A stretch of 64,000 nucleotides of DNA from JAYPUG01 sp038117265 (GTDB lineage Bacteria > Pseudomonadota > Alphaproteobacteria > UBA6615), in assembly GCA_038117265.1 (NCBI GenBank), contig JAYOFO010000005.1, positions 7,986 through 71,985 of the forward strand. Reading direction: 5' to 3'. The translations under genes were made by a program, and so were the position numbers. Positions 52,514 to 61,868 of this stretch are shown here, in pieces (the first letter of the stretch is position 1; each line of letters opens with the position of its first letter). The notes beneath the pieces were generated by a model. It was not told the origin of the DNA, made no database searches, and worked only from the letters and a program-made list of their open reading frames with translations.

Positions 52514-53551
52514 CTAGAGCCTGTAGGGGCTCTCCTCCGGGGTCGGCGGCTCGGCCCGTGCCTTGTCGGTTTCCGACAGGTAGTTCTGGTTGACGTACCA
52601 GACCCGGTAGTCGAGGAACCGCACCGGCTTGTATTTCGGCGGGTTGTCCGGCCCGACGCAGCTCGGCATCGGCTCGGCCACCGTGTCCCAGGACGGGCTG
52701 TAGAAGAACGCAAGCGAGTAGCGGTCGGTCCTGGGCGGAATCACCCGGTGCGGGGTCGCCATGAACCGGCCGTTCGTCCAGCGGTTCAGGAACTCGCCGG
52801 TGTTGATGATGATCGCGCCATCGACCCAGTTGGCCGGCAGCCAGCGGCCGGACTGGGTCTGGATCTCCAGCCCCGGCGTGTCGGTCACGGGCAGCAGGGT
52901 GATGAAGCCGTGGTCGCGGTGCGGCGCGATGCCGAACTGGTTGTCCTCGGCCTCGCCTTCGGCAGCCGGGTAGTGCTGGTTGCGCGTGGTCCACAACGGG
53001 TCGTCGAACATGCCGTCGAAGAAGTCCGCCGGCAGGTCGAGCGCGCGGGCATACAGCGGCAGCAGCTTTGCGCCGAACGTCTCCATCGCGTCGTAATATT
53101 CGAGCATCTCGGCCTTCCAGCCGGGAACCAGCGCCTCGTCGGGCCACTGGTTGGGGCCGTGGTAGGGCAGGCCGGCCTTGACCGCGGGATGGTCGGCTGG
53201 GCGCTCGCGCACCATGCGCAGCATCTCGTTGAGGTCGGGCTTGGTGTTCTCGTTGACCGTCGAGGAGACGTAGATCGTCGACTTGGGCGGCACGTAGTTC
53301 TCGTGCTTGCGCTTCACCTCGTCGGGCAGGTCGAAGAACCGCCTCAGGTTTGCATGCGTGCGCGCGATGAGTTCGCGCGGCACCCCGTGGTTGACCGCGA
53401 AATAGAAGCCGACATCTTCCTGGGCGTGGCGCAGCTGGGTCGCCAGGGCTTCGAGCGCGCCTTCCTCGCCGGCCATGTAGGGGCCGAAGTCGAGGATCGG
53501 GATTTCCTCGTCGGCGAACTCCTCGGGAACCATGATCTCGGCGTGTGACAT
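52514..53551 (-). CDS. Isopenicillin N synthase-family Fe(II) oxygenase, copy 1
   Basis: A 345-residue non-haem iron oxygenase. The iron ligands are His and Asp in HRDHGF and His in PHRVIPP, with the 2-oxoglutarate-type RxS in DRYSLAFF. Family members oxidise diverse small molecules, usually with 2-oxoglutarate. It resembles the oxygenase at 59813-60841, at the other side of this cluster. It converges with the mini-HupE gene (24 bases between the stops). Confidence 0.85.
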   Translation of the reverse strand: MSHAEIMVPEEFADEEIPILDFGPYMAGEEGALEALATQLRHAQEDVGFYFAVNHGVPRELIARTHANLRRFFDLPDEVKRKHENYVPPKSTIYVSSTVNENTKPDLNEMLRMVRERPADHPAVKAGLPYHGPNQWPDEALVPGWKAEMLEYYDAMETFGAKLLPLYARALDLPADFFDGMFDDPLWTTRNQHYPAAEGEAEDNQFGIAPHRDHGFITLLPVTDTPGLEIQTQSGRWLPANWVDGAIIINTGEFLNRWTNGRFMATPHRVIPPRTDRYSLAFFYSPSWDTVAEPMPSCVGPDNPPKYKPVRFLDYRVWYVNQNYLSETDKARAEPPTPEESPYRL

Positions 53552-53690
53552 GGGTTGGTTTCCTCGCTTGGCTTATGGCCTTGCCGGCGTTGCACGGTGC
53601 GGCGCGCCGCCCGTCATTTGGGCTATCATGCCGCCGACACGCCGGATTGCCAATGCGCTATCTCGGCGCGGTGGCAGCCCGGAGAATCCC

Positions 53691-54239
53691 ATGTCCGACG
53701 GTTTCGTGCCCTTCGATCCCGATTCGCTGCCAGCCGAGGCGCGCGCGGTCCATGACCGGATCATGCGCGAGCGCGGATACCTGCCGGGGCCATACCTGTG
53801 CTGGCTGGCGGCACCCGGATTCACCGACCGGATCGAGCCGGTCGAGGAACATCTGCGTCACGGGGTCTCGCTCGATGCGCGGATCGTCGTGGTCGCGACG
53901 TTGGTCGTCGCGCGGCACTGGCGCGCGTCCTATGTCTGGACGTCCTATGCGCCGACGGCGGTGAAGGCCGGCGTGGATGCGGCGGCCGTCGATACGATCC
54001 TGGCGGGCACGCCGCCCGCCTTCACGCAGGACGACGAGGCCGTCGCCCATGCGTTCTGCGCCGGCCTGATGTCGGGGGGCGGAGTCGACGACGCGACCTG
54101 GGCGCGGGCGCGAGAGACGTTTGGCGAGCACGGGCTGAACGAGTTGCTCGGCCTGCTCGGTCTCTACACCTCCGTTTGCCTGACCATGGTCGCCTATCGT
54201 ATGCCGACCAAGAATGGCGAGCCGGATCCGTTCGGCTGA
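53691..54239 (+). CDS. Carboxymuconolactone decarboxylase/AhpD-like protein
   Basis: A 182-residue helical protein of the CMD/AhpD fold. The usual CxxC of AhpD is not present; the segment ARHWRASYVWTSYAPTAVKAGV stands in its place, as in decarboxylase-type members. The ATG at 53691 follows GGAGAATCCC. It may be a decarboxylase or hydratase in the ring-degradation pathway. It leads the plus-strand trio with the FAH-family and FAD monooxygenase genes. Confidence 0.7.
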   Translation: MSDGFVPFDPDSLPAEARAVHDRIMRERGYLPGPYLCWLAAPGFTDRIEPVEEHLRHGVSLDARIVVVATLVVARHWRASYVWTSYAPTAVKAGVDAAAVDTILAGTPPAFTQDDEAVAHAFCAGLMSGGGVDDATWARARETFGEHGLNELLGLLGLYTSVCLTMVAYRMPTKNGEPDPFG

Positions 54240-54279
54240 TATTCGCGCGCGGCAAGCGACGCAAACGAGGGAGGACGCT

Positions 54280-55050
54280 GTGGCCCGTTGGGTTCGTTAC
54301 GAAAAGGATGGCGCGGTCGGGTTCGGGACGCTCGACGGCGAGGCGATTGCCGTGCATGCCGGCGACATGTTCGCGTCGGCCCAGGCGACCGGCGAGATGC
54401 TGGCGGCGGGCGACGTGCGGCTGCTGGCGCCCTGTGCGCCGGGCAAGTTCATCGCGCTGTGGAACAATTCCGCGTCGGCCGCCGAGAAGCAGGGGCTCGA
54501 GAATCCCGAATACCCGCTGTTCTTCCTCAAGCCGGCGACGAGCTATCTCGGGCCCGGCGCGGCGATCCGCAAACCCGCTGCCTATGACGGGCGGGTGATC
54601 TATGAGGCCGAGCTCGGCATCGTCATCGGCAAGACGGCTGCGAACTTGGACGAGGCGGCCGCGGCGGATGCGATCTTCGGCTACACCTGCGTCAACGACG
54701 TGACTGCGATGCAGCTGCTCGACGCCGATCCGTCCTTCCCGCAATGGGCGCGCGCCAAGGGCTTCGACACGTTCGGCGTGTTCGGTCCGGCGATCGTGAC
54801 CGATACGGACGTGTCTGGCAGTTCGATCCGCGCAGAACTCAACGGCCGCGAGCGCCAGAACTATCCGGTGTCGGACCTGTTCATGCAGCCTGCGGAAATC
54901 GTCTCGAAGCTCTCGCAGTCGATGACCCTCGAGCCGGGCGACCTGATCGCCTGCGGCACCGGGCCGGGCGCGCTGCCGATGAAGCCGGGTGCCACCATCG
55001 ACGTGATCGTCGACGGCATCGGCACCCTGTCGAACGCCTACGAGGAATAG
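54280..55050 (+). CDS. Fumarylacetoacetate hydrolase-family protein
   Basis: A 256-residue FAH-fold enzyme that hydrolyses or decarboxylates beta-keto acids after ring cleavage. Metal ligands are in YEAELGIVIG (Glu) and VNDVTA (Asp). Start GTG at 54280 after GAGGGAGG. It is 20 bases upstream of the FAD monooxygenase, so the two act in one pathway, probably for an aromatic compound. Confidence 0.85.
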   Translation: MARWVRYEKDGAVGFGTLDGEAIAVHAGDMFASAQATGEMLAAGDVRLLAPCAPGKFIALWNNSASAAEKQGLENPEYPLFFLKPATSYLGPGAAIRKPAAYDGRVIYEAELGIVIGKTAANLDEAAAADAIFGYTCVNDVTAMQLLDADPSFPQWARAKGFDTFGVFGPAIVTDTDVSGSSIRAELNGRERQNYPVSDLFMQPAEIVSKLSQSMTLEPGDLIACGTGPGALPMKPGATIDVIVDGIGTLSNAYEE

Positions 55051-55070
55051 GCGGTCCCGGGGCCGGTTCG

Positions 55071-56654
55071 ATGCCCGAACGCGTGGAAACCGATGTCCTG
55101 ATCGTCGGGGCGGGGCCCGCCGGGCTCGCGACCGCGAACCATCTGGGCCTATACGGCGTGCGCGCGCTCGTCGTCGAGCGGCATGCGGCGACGGTGGACG
55201 AACCGCGTGCCGTATCCATCGACGACGAATCCCTGCGCAGCATGCAGACGCTGGGTCTCGACGGCGAGATCGTGCCCCGCACCCTGCCGGGCTACGGCGC
55301 GCGCTACTATTCGCCGGGTCGGCGGGAATTCGCACGCATTCAGCCCACGACGCGCGAATACGGCCATCCGCGCCGGTCCGGGTTTCGCCAGCCTGAGTTC
55401 GAGGCGACGCTGCTGGCGGGGCTGGACCGCTTCGGCGGCATCGACATCCGGTTCGAGCACACGTTCGAAGGCTTCGAGCAGGATGCGCATGGGGTGACGG
55501 CACGCGTTCGTGAACCCGGGGGCGGCGAGATTTCCGTCCGGGCACGCTTTCTCGCGGCGTGCGACGGCGGGCGATCGGATGTGCGCAAGTCGCTCGGCAT
55601 CACTCTCGCGGGCTCGAGTTTCGAGGAGCGCTGGCTGGTCATTGACACGGTCAACGACACCGACGGGACGGGGGCCTCGATCGCATATTGCGATCACCGC
55701 CGGCCCGCCATCACGGTGCCGGGTCCCGGGCGGACGCGGCGCTGGGAGTTCCTCGTGAAGCGCGGGGAAGACGCCGCCGGGTTCCTGGAAGAGGCGCGGA
55801 TCCGCGCGCTGCTTCGCCCCTATATCGGGGAGCGACCGATCGAGATCGTCCGCAAGCTCGTCTACACCTTCCAGGCCCGCGTCGCCGACAGGTGGCGCGA
55901 CGGGAGCGTGTTCCTGCTCGGCGATGCCGCCCACCTGACACCGCCCTATGCCGGCCAGGGCCTGAACAGCGGCCAGCGCGACGCGGCGAACTTCGCCTGG
56001 AAGGCCGCCGCGGTCGTGCAGGGGCGCGCCGGCCCGGCGCTGATGGAGACCTACGAGACGGAGCGGCGCGACCATGCCTGGTCGCTGATCCGCATGGCGA
56101 TCCAGATCGGCTGGGTGATGGTGCCGCGCAACTGGCTGCACACATACGGCCAGATCGCGCTCTTTCGGATTGTCGGCCTGATTCCGCCCCTGCGCGACCA
56201 CATCATCGGCATGAAGTTCAAGCCGATCCCCAGGTTCGAACGGGGTTTCCTGATCCCCGACGGCCAGCCCGCCCGCGCGACCCTGGTGGGCCGCATGCTG
56301 CCCCAACCGGTCGTGGTCGATGCTGCCGGGCGATCGGTACGCCTCGACGACTTGCTCGGTCCGGGATTCGCGTTGCTCGGGGTGGACGTCGCCACAGCGG
56401 TTTGGGGCACCCTCGATCAGCCATTGTGGGATCGGCTAGTCGCGCGTCGGGTGGCGATCGCCGCCGCGCCACCGGCAGCCGTGCCGGACGACGGGACGGT
56501 GGCCGTCGGTGCGGAGGGCGGCGCGATGCCCGAACGGTTTGCGGCCTACCGGGGCAAGATCCTGCTGGTCCGGCCCGATCGATATGTCGCTGCCGCGTTT
56601 GCGCCGGGGGAAGCCGGCACGGTCGCCGCGCAACTTTCGGAGCTGATCGCCTAG
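55071..56654 (+). CDS. FAD-dependent monooxygenase, MhpA-type
   Basis: A 527-residue aromatic-ring hydroxylase: N-terminal FAD motif GAGPAGLATANHLG, the second motif CDGGRSDVRK, and LLGDAAHLTPPYAGQGLNSGQRDA. C-terminal thioredoxin-like domain from about residue 420. It resembles 3-(3-hydroxyphenyl)propionate hydroxylase and may hydroxylate a phenolic acid. Start ATG at 55071. The stop overlaps the RidA stop on the other strand. Confidence 0.9.
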   Translation: MPERVETDVLIVGAGPAGLATANHLGLYGVRALVVERHAATVDEPRAVSIDDESLRSMQTLGLDGEIVPRTLPGYGARYYSPGRREFARIQPTTREYGHPRRSGFRQPEFEATLLAGLDRFGGIDIRFEHTFEGFEQDAHGVTARVREPGGGEISVRARFLAACDGGRSDVRKSLGITLAGSSFEERWLVIDTVNDTDGTGASIAYCDHRRPAITVPGPGRTRRWEFLVKRGEDAAGFLEEARIRALLRPYIGERPIEIVRKLVYTFQARVADRWRDGSVFLLGDAAHLTPPYAGQGLNSGQRDAANFAWKAAAVVQGRAGPALMETYETERRDHAWSLIRMAIQIGWVMVPRNWLHTYGQIALFRIVGLIPPLRDHIIGMKFKPIPRFERGFLIPDGQPARATLVGRMLPQPVVVDAAGRSVRLDDLLGPGFALLGVDVATAVWGTLDQPLWDRLVARRVAIAAAPPAAVPDDGTVAVGAEGGAMPERFAAYRGKILLVRPDRYVAAAFAPGEAGTVAAQLSELIA

Positions 56655-57052
56655 ACCACCGCGGTGACGTCGATCTCGACCAGTGCGCCTTCGAGCAGCA
56701 GCGACGTCACGCCCACGCAGGTGCTCGACGCGGAATTCTCACCGCCGTAGAAGTCCATCATGGCCTTCATGATCGCGGGGCGGTCGGCGGGCTTGAGGTC
56801 GACCACGAACGCACGCTGCCGGACGATGTCGGCGGGTGTCGCTCCGACCAGTTCGAGGGATTGCCGGATCGTGCCGTAGACATAGGCCATCTGGCCGCCA
56901 AGATCGCCCGGCGCAACCAGGTTGCCGTCGACGTCGCCGGCCACGAGGCCGGACAGGTGGACGGTCTTGCCGCCCTCGCTCGTGACCAGGTTCGTGAAGT
57001 GCTGCTTGTTCCAGAGGAATGCGGGGCGGATGCGTTCGATGGTTGCGGGCAT
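56651..57052 (-). CDS. RidA family protein
   Basis: A 133-residue YjgF/RidA protein that removes reactive imines or enamines. The conserved segments VHLSGLVAGDVDGN and GGQMAYVYGTIRQSLELVGA are there; the catalytic Arg is not confirmed. It ends overlapping the FAD monooxygenase stop. Confidence 0.85.
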   Translation of the reverse strand: MPATIERIRPAFLWNKQHFTNLVTSEGGKTVHLSGLVAGDVDGNLVAPGDLGGQMAYVYGTIRQSLELVGATPADIVRQRAFVVDLKPADRPAIMKAMMDFYGGENSASSTCVGVTSLLLEGALVEIDVTAVV

Positions 57053-57394
57053 GGGACCTCATGTCGAAGCGTTGCAGGGGCATGTGCTGTCGCGTCCGAT
57101 TGATACCGCGATCCCCCATCGTTGCAATGCCCACCTCCGGGAATGGCATCCAGCTGTTTCGTGACACCGATCCCGCGGCCGGACGGGTCGATGTATGGCG
57201 CTTCGGGGTGCTGGGCAGGGGCCCTACTTGTTCGCAACTCTCGCGATCGTCGGGCCATTTGGGATCGCCGGATGGCTCTCGGGCCCGGGCAACGTCCGCG
57301 CGGTGGCGTGCCGCGTCCGGCGTCGTGTGCGCCCGGTTGTACAGGGCTCCCGCCGCGGCCTAGAGTGCCGGAAATTCTCGAACGGGAGGAAGCC
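57053..57394. other. Intergenic region, 342 bases, no supported gene
   Basis: Between the divergent RidA and methyltransferase-like genes. Short open frames across it do not resemble proteins. I saw no riboswitch, clear promoter or repeat; the GGGAGGA just before 57395 is the ribosome site of the next gene. Confidence 0.6.
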
Positions 57395-58570
57395 GTGTTC
57401 AACGCCACCGCCGACAAGATCATGCCGACCGCGCTCATCGGATCGCTGCCGCGCCCCAGCTGGTACACCGCGACCCTAGGCCCGCGCTCGTTCCTCGACG
57501 CCATGGTGCACGCGCCCTATCGCGAGCATTACACCGACGCCGTCGGCATGTACCTGCACGACCAGGACGTCGCGGGCCTCGACATCCTGACCGACGGCGA
57601 TGCGCGCTTCGACCACGATGTCGGCGGCCAGAGCTGGGCGCGTTACCCGCTGTTCCACATGGCGGGCCTCGATCACGACAATCCCGTCCCGGCCGAGCGC
57701 GGCAGCGCCGGCGTGCTGTTCGAGCGCGGCCACATCCTGCACGACTACCTCGAGGCGCGCGTCACGCCCTCGATCACCGGACCGGTCGGGCCCGGCAACC
57801 TGCAATATGCCGAGCTCTGGAAGACGGCCCAGCGGCTGACCCGCAAGCCGGTCAAGTTCGGCACCATCACGCCGGAACTCGTCGCCTATCTGGTGCGCGA
57901 CAACCACTACAAGAGCCTGCGCGAGCGCATCTGGGCGTTCTCCGACGCCTTCAACGAGGAGCTGCATCGCCTCGCTGACGCCGGCTGCCCGCTGATCCAG
58001 ATGGAGGAGCCGCAGATTCACCTGATGGCGATCCGCGGCATCGTCGAGGGCGAGATCAACGTCGACTTCATGGTCGACGTGTTCAACAACACGGTGCGCG
58101 GCCTGCGCGACAAGACGGAAGTCTGGTGCCACTCGTGCTGGGGCAATCCCTCGCAGCAGCGCATGTTCGCCGAGGTGCAGAGCTACAAGCCGGCGCTCGA
58201 GGCGATGAACCGCGTCGACGCCGACGTCATCACCTTCGAGACGTGCAGCTCGGGCGGCATCGATCTGGAGGCGATCGGCGACGTGATCGACACGATGAAG
58301 ATCGGCATCGGCGTCATCGACCACCACACGCTGCAGGTCGAATCTCCCGATCAGGTCGCCGGCCTGCTGCGCCACGCGATCGAGCACATCCCGGCCGAGC
58401 GCCTGGTGGTGGTGTCGGACTGCGGCATGGGCCGCGAGGGCATGAGCCGTCGCCACGCCTTCTACAAGGCCGTGTCGCTGGTGCTCGGCACCAACATCGT
58501 GCGCAGGGAAATCGGCGCGCCCGAGGCCGAGTGCCTCGCCGCCGATCCGAAATACTCGCTGGTTCCCTGA
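57395..58570 (+). CDS. MetE-core zinc methyltransferase-like protein, copy 1
   Basis: A 391-residue TIM-barrel protein of the cobalamin-independent methionine synthase core. The four zinc ligands are preserved: His246 and Cys248 (CHSC), Glu282 (TFETC) and Cys343 (SDCGMG). The N-terminal half of MetE is absent, as in archaeal-type MetE cores and epoxyalkane:CoM transferase. Start GTG at 57395 after GGGAGGA. It probably moves a methyl or alkyl group to a thiol; true methionine synthesis is unlikely because it sits in a catabolic cluster with a second copy. Confidence 0.8.
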   Translation: MFNATADKIMPTALIGSLPRPSWYTATLGPRSFLDAMVHAPYREHYTDAVGMYLHDQDVAGLDILTDGDARFDHDVGGQSWARYPLFHMAGLDHDNPVPAERGSAGVLFERGHILHDYLEARVTPSITGPVGPGNLQYAELWKTAQRLTRKPVKFGTITPELVAYLVRDNHYKSLRERIWAFSDAFNEELHRLADAGCPLIQMEEPQIHLMAIRGIVEGEINVDFMVDVFNNTVRGLRDKTEVWCHSCWGNPSQQRMFAEVQSYKPALEAMNRVDADVITFETCSSGGIDLEAIGDVIDTMKIGIGVIDHHTLQVESPDQVAGLLRHAIEHIPAERLVVVSDCGMGREGMSRRHAFYKAVSLVLGTNIVRREIGAPEAECLAADPKYSLVP

Positions 58571-58619
58571 ACGTGAAGGCCCGCTACCCCGGTGCGAACC
58601 AAGGGGCGGGCCTCACTTC

Positions 58620-59777
58620 TTACCAGAGGCGTTTGGACGCCATCTCGGCGCCTTCGGCCATGGCCTTGAACTTGGCCTGGACGACGCTGGGGAACACGCC
58701 CCGGCGTCCGGCATAGGTGCCGAAGCCGCAGTCGCTGCCCGCGATCACCCGCTCGCGCCCGACGGCATCGGCAAACTGGCAGATGCGCTGGGCGATCAGT
58801 TCCGGGTGCTCGACGAAGTTGTTGGTGGAATCGATCACCCCGGGGATCAGGATCTTGTCCTCGAGGATGTCGGCGGCGTTCCAGTCGACCCATTCATGGG
58901 CGTGGCGCGGGTTCGCGCCCTCGAACAGGATCCCCTGCGGCCGCGCCTTGGCGAGCGCGCCGAACAGCTTCTTCGCCGGGATGTCGTGGGTGTGCGGGCC
59001 CGAATAATTCAGCCAGCAGATGTGCATCCGCATCGCCTCGGGCGGGATGTCGCGGGTGGCCTCGTTGAGCGCCTCGACGCTCTTCTCGATGTCCTTCAGG
59101 AACTCCGCCTCGCCCAGGTCGCGAAGCTGGGCGTGACAGCCGCCGGCCATGTCGGGGCAGTCGAGTTGGAGCACGAAGCCGGCCTCGTGGATGGCGTTGT
59201 ACTCGGGCCGCATCGCCTCGATCAGCGCCTCGCGGTAGGCGTCTCGGCTCGGATAGTGGACGTTGGGCATATAGACCGAGAGGCAGCCCGGCGAGGCGGA
59301 ATTCATGAACAGGTCGGTCGGCTTCGACCGGGCGGCCGCCGCCTTCAGGTTGGCGATGTCGCGTTCCAGCGGCGCCATGTCGGCATAGGCGACGTCGCCC
59401 GTGCACACGGTCGGCTTGAGCAATTCCGGCCCGCCGCCACCCGGCGGGATGGCGAGCATCTCGGGGAAGTCCTCGAAGTCGCGCGGCATCGGCGGCCGGG
59501 GAAAGTCCGCCGGCTCGACGCTCTCGAGCCCGGTGAGCCGGTGCTTGGCGTAGACGTGGTACGACATCTTGCTCATCTCGCCGTCGCACACGATGTCGAC
59601 GCCGTTGGCGACCTGCTGGGCCACGACCTCGTCGACCGCCTGCGCCGCGCGCGCCTGCAGCGCGGCCGCGTCGACCGGCTCGCCCCGGTCCTGCTTGCCG
59701 AGCAGTTCGACCAGATCGTCGGGGCGCGGCAGGCTGCCGACATGGGTCGTGAGAATGCGGTCCGTGCTATGCCTCAT
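58620..59777 (-). CDS. MetE-core zinc methyltransferase-like protein, copy 2
   Basis: A 385-residue relative of copy 1, convergent with it (49 bases between the stops). Zinc ligands: His252 and Cys254 (MHIC), Glu in ILFEGANPR and Cys in AGSDCGFG. The N-terminal LTTHVGSLPRP is typical of MetE cores. The frame continues upstream but ATG at 59777 has GGAAGGAAGA ahead. The IPNS-type oxygenase lies 35 bases upstream on the same strand, so the two are an operon. They may process one methylated or alkylated substrate. Confidence 0.8.
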   Translation of the reverse strand: MRHSTDRILTTHVGSLPRPDDLVELLGKQDRGEPVDAAALQARAAQAVDEVVAQQVANGVDIVCDGEMSKMSYHVYAKHRLTGLESVEPADFPRPPMPRDFEDFPEMLAIPPGGGGPELLKPTVCTGDVAYADMAPLERDIANLKAAAARSKPTDLFMNSASPGCLSVYMPNVHYPSRDAYREALIEAMRPEYNAIHEAGFVLQLDCPDMAGGCHAQLRDLGEAEFLKDIEKSVEALNEATRDIPPEAMRMHICWLNYSGPHTHDIPAKKLFGALAKARPQGILFEGANPRHAHEWVDWNAADILEDKILIPGVIDSTNNFVEHPELIAQRICQFADAVGRERVIAGSDCGFGTYAGRRGVFPSVVQAKFKAMAEGAEMASKRLW

Positions 59778-59812
59778 CGTCTTCCTTCCCCGGTTGGGCG
59801 CCGGTCCGGCGC

Positions 59813-60841
59813 TCAGGCCTTGGCCTTCTTGTAGACGTCGAACGTGTTGCTCATGTACCAGCCGAACCATTCCCGGTAGGTCTGGACCGGGTACTTCGGC
59901 GGGTTGTCCGGCCCGGTGCAGGACGGCAGCGGCTCGTTGCGGGACTCGAAGTCTGGATTGACGAAGCAGGGGATCGCATAGCGGTCCCGGTCGAGCGGCG
60001 GCACGACCCGGTGGGTCGTGGCGCGGAACCGGTCGTTGGTCCAGCGCGTCGCGAACTGGCCGAGGTTCACCACCATCGCGTCGTCGGGCATCTCGGGCCA
60101 GAACCAGTGGCCGTCCTCGTCGAGGATCTGTAGCCCTTCCTCGTTCGATGGCGGCAGGAAGGTCATGAAGCCGGTGTCGCGGTGGGCGTGGATGCCCATC
60201 TCGGCGTCGTTGTGCTGAGGCAGAGGCGGGTACTTGGCGATCCGGAAATAGGTATAGGGCGTGGCGAAGTGCGGCGCGAAATAATCGGCCGGCAATTCAA
60301 GCGACAGCGCCCAGATCGGCATCAGCCTGCGGCCCAGCTCCGTCATCGCATCCATGTAGGCGAGCGTCGTCTCGCGGAAGCCGGGCACCGTTTCCTCGGG
60401 CAACCACTGGTTGGGGCCGTAGAACTGGTCGCCGGCTATCACGTGCGGGTTGTCGGCCGGGTACGCGGTGGCGGTGAACATCGCCTGCGAGATCGAGGGC
60501 TTGCGGTTTTCCGCCAACTCGCCGGTCTGCAGGTAGTCGGCCCGGATGCCCATATAGCCGCGATGGTCGGTGTTCAGCGGGACCGTCTGTTTCACGTCTT
60601 CGGGCTGGTCGTGGAACTGCTTCGCCGCGGCGAACATCGCCTCGATCTGCGCGCGCGGCACGCCGTGGTTGATGATGCACATGAAGCCGATCGTCTCCCA
60701 CACGTCGCGCCAGCGATCCGCCACGAGGGCCGGCGCGTCGGGGTCGCCGGCAATCACGTCGGCCACGTCGATGACCGGCAGGGCGCGGCGGGGCACGTCG
60801 CGGGCCGCGCGGCTGGCGGCCGACTGGGTGATGACATTCAT
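59813..60841 (-). CDS. Isopenicillin N synthase-family Fe(II) oxygenase, copy 2
   Basis: A 342-residue non-haem iron oxygenase like copy 1: iron ligands in HRDTGF and THRVVPP, but the usual RxS is RYA here, so 2-oxoglutarate binding may differ. The start is the ATG at 60841 after GGAGACGCC. It is the first gene of the operon with methyltransferase-like copy 2. Confidence 0.85.
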   Translation of the reverse strand: MNVITQSAASRAARDVPRRALPVIDVADVIAGDPDAPALVADRWRDVWETIGFMCIINHGVPRAQIEAMFAAAKQFHDQPEDVKQTVPLNTDHRGYMGIRADYLQTGELAENRKPSISQAMFTATAYPADNPHVIAGDQFYGPNQWLPEETVPGFRETTLAYMDAMTELGRRLMPIWALSLELPADYFAPHFATPYTYFRIAKYPPLPQHNDAEMGIHAHRDTGFMTFLPPSNEEGLQILDEDGHWFWPEMPDDAMVVNLGQFATRWTNDRFRATTHRVVPPLDRDRYAIPCFVNPDFESRNEPLPSCTGPDNPPKYPVQTYREWFGWYMSNTFDVYKKAKA

Positions 60842-60968
60842 GACGGCGTCTCCGGGTTTCCGGGGCACCCTGAATGCCGGGTGCGTTCCGCGACTCTATG
60901 AGGGCGGAGAGTGGCTGTCCACGCGCGCATGACGTGGTGCCTGCAGCTGTGTATCGGGGATGGGAGGC

Positions 60969-61044
60969 TGGTGCCGGCTGAGGGATTCGAACCCCCGACC
61001 TACTGATTACAAATCAGCCGCTCTACCAACTGAGCTAAGCCGGC
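60969..61044 (-). tRNA. tRNA-Thr(TGT)
   Basis: A full cloverleaf of 76 bases on the minus strand: acceptor GCCGGC, D-arm, anticodon stem CTGAT/ATCAG around loop with TGT, T-arm GGGGGTTCGAATCCC, and an encoded CCA at 60969-60971. Anticodon TGT reads ACA/ACG. It is alone, with a 125-base gap to the oxygenase; the 200 bases on its other side up to 61246 show nothing else. Confidence 0.95.
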
Positions 61045-61246
61045 CTCCCGACGCACGCATCTTGGTTTGTTTGCGCGCGGACAATAGGCGCGGGGGTGCG
61101 AACGCGGCAAGCCGGAAGGTGGCCGCCGGCTGGCGCGACTTTGATGCAGGTCAATCGCGCAGGGCGACGGTTGCCCGAAGATCGCGCGGGGCCGCCGAAC
61201 GGATCGGGCGTCGGGGGCGGCGGCAGGCAACAACAAGGAAAGCGTC

Positions 61247-61864
61247 ATGGGAATCGTCAAGGCACCGGGGCGTGCGCCGCGAATCCAGTTCAGCCATTTC
61301 GGCATCAATGTGCGCGACCTCGACCGGATGGAGGATTTCTACACGCGCGTCGTCGGTTTCACCGTGACCGACCACGGGTCGGTCGAATCGCTGGGCATCT
61401 CGCTCGTCTTCATGAGCATGGACCCGATGGAACACCACCAGTTCGTGATCTGCACCGGCGACCCGGACCAGCTCGGTTCGAACAAGGCCGGCGCGTTCTT
61501 CGGCGGCCCGATCAACCAGTTGTAGTTCCGGCTGGAGTCGCTCGACGACCTGCGCATCATGCACAACCGGCTGGCGCCGGAGGTCGGCGAGGACAATCTG
61601 ATGGTCGGTACCCACGGCATCGCCTGGTCGGTCTATGCGCGCGATCCCGAGGGCAACACGCTGGAGTTCTTTGTGGACTCGCCCTGGTTCATCGACTAGC
61701 CGTTCCTGCAGCCGTTCGACCTGTCGAAGCGCGACGACGAAATCGTTGCCGAGACCGAAGCGCTGTGCCGGGATTCGGCCGGATTCCGGCCCTACGAGGA
61801 TTGGCGGGCCGAGCTGTCGCGCCAGCTCAAGCGACCGATCGTCGCCAAACCCTTCGCGGCCGCT
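61247..61864 (+). pseudogene. VOC/catechol dioxygenase-like gene with two TAG codons
   Basis: The frame begins with ATG at 61247 after AAGGAAAG and reads as a vicinal-oxygen-chelate dioxygenase: FSHFGINVRDL with the first His, HHQFVIC, YARDPEGNTLEFFVDSPW. In-frame TAGs lie at 61523-61525 (codon 93, where Ser is usual) and 61697-61699 (codon 151, often Gln). After the second, the typical PF-x-DLS tail continues. No stop occurs where the protein should end; the frame runs on into the next gene. The end at 61864 is approximate. This may be a pseudogene or poor sequence. Confidence 0.7.
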
Positions 61865-61868
61865 TTGG

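Noticed and set aside
57019..57363. A 114-codon frame before the MetE-like gene
   Set aside because: Arg/Ser/Cys-rich, overlaps the start of ridA on the other strand, and has no ribosome site.
57053..57394. SAM-type riboswitch ahead of the MetE-like gene
   Set aside because: No conserved helices or terminator/anti-terminator pair could be drawn from the sequence.
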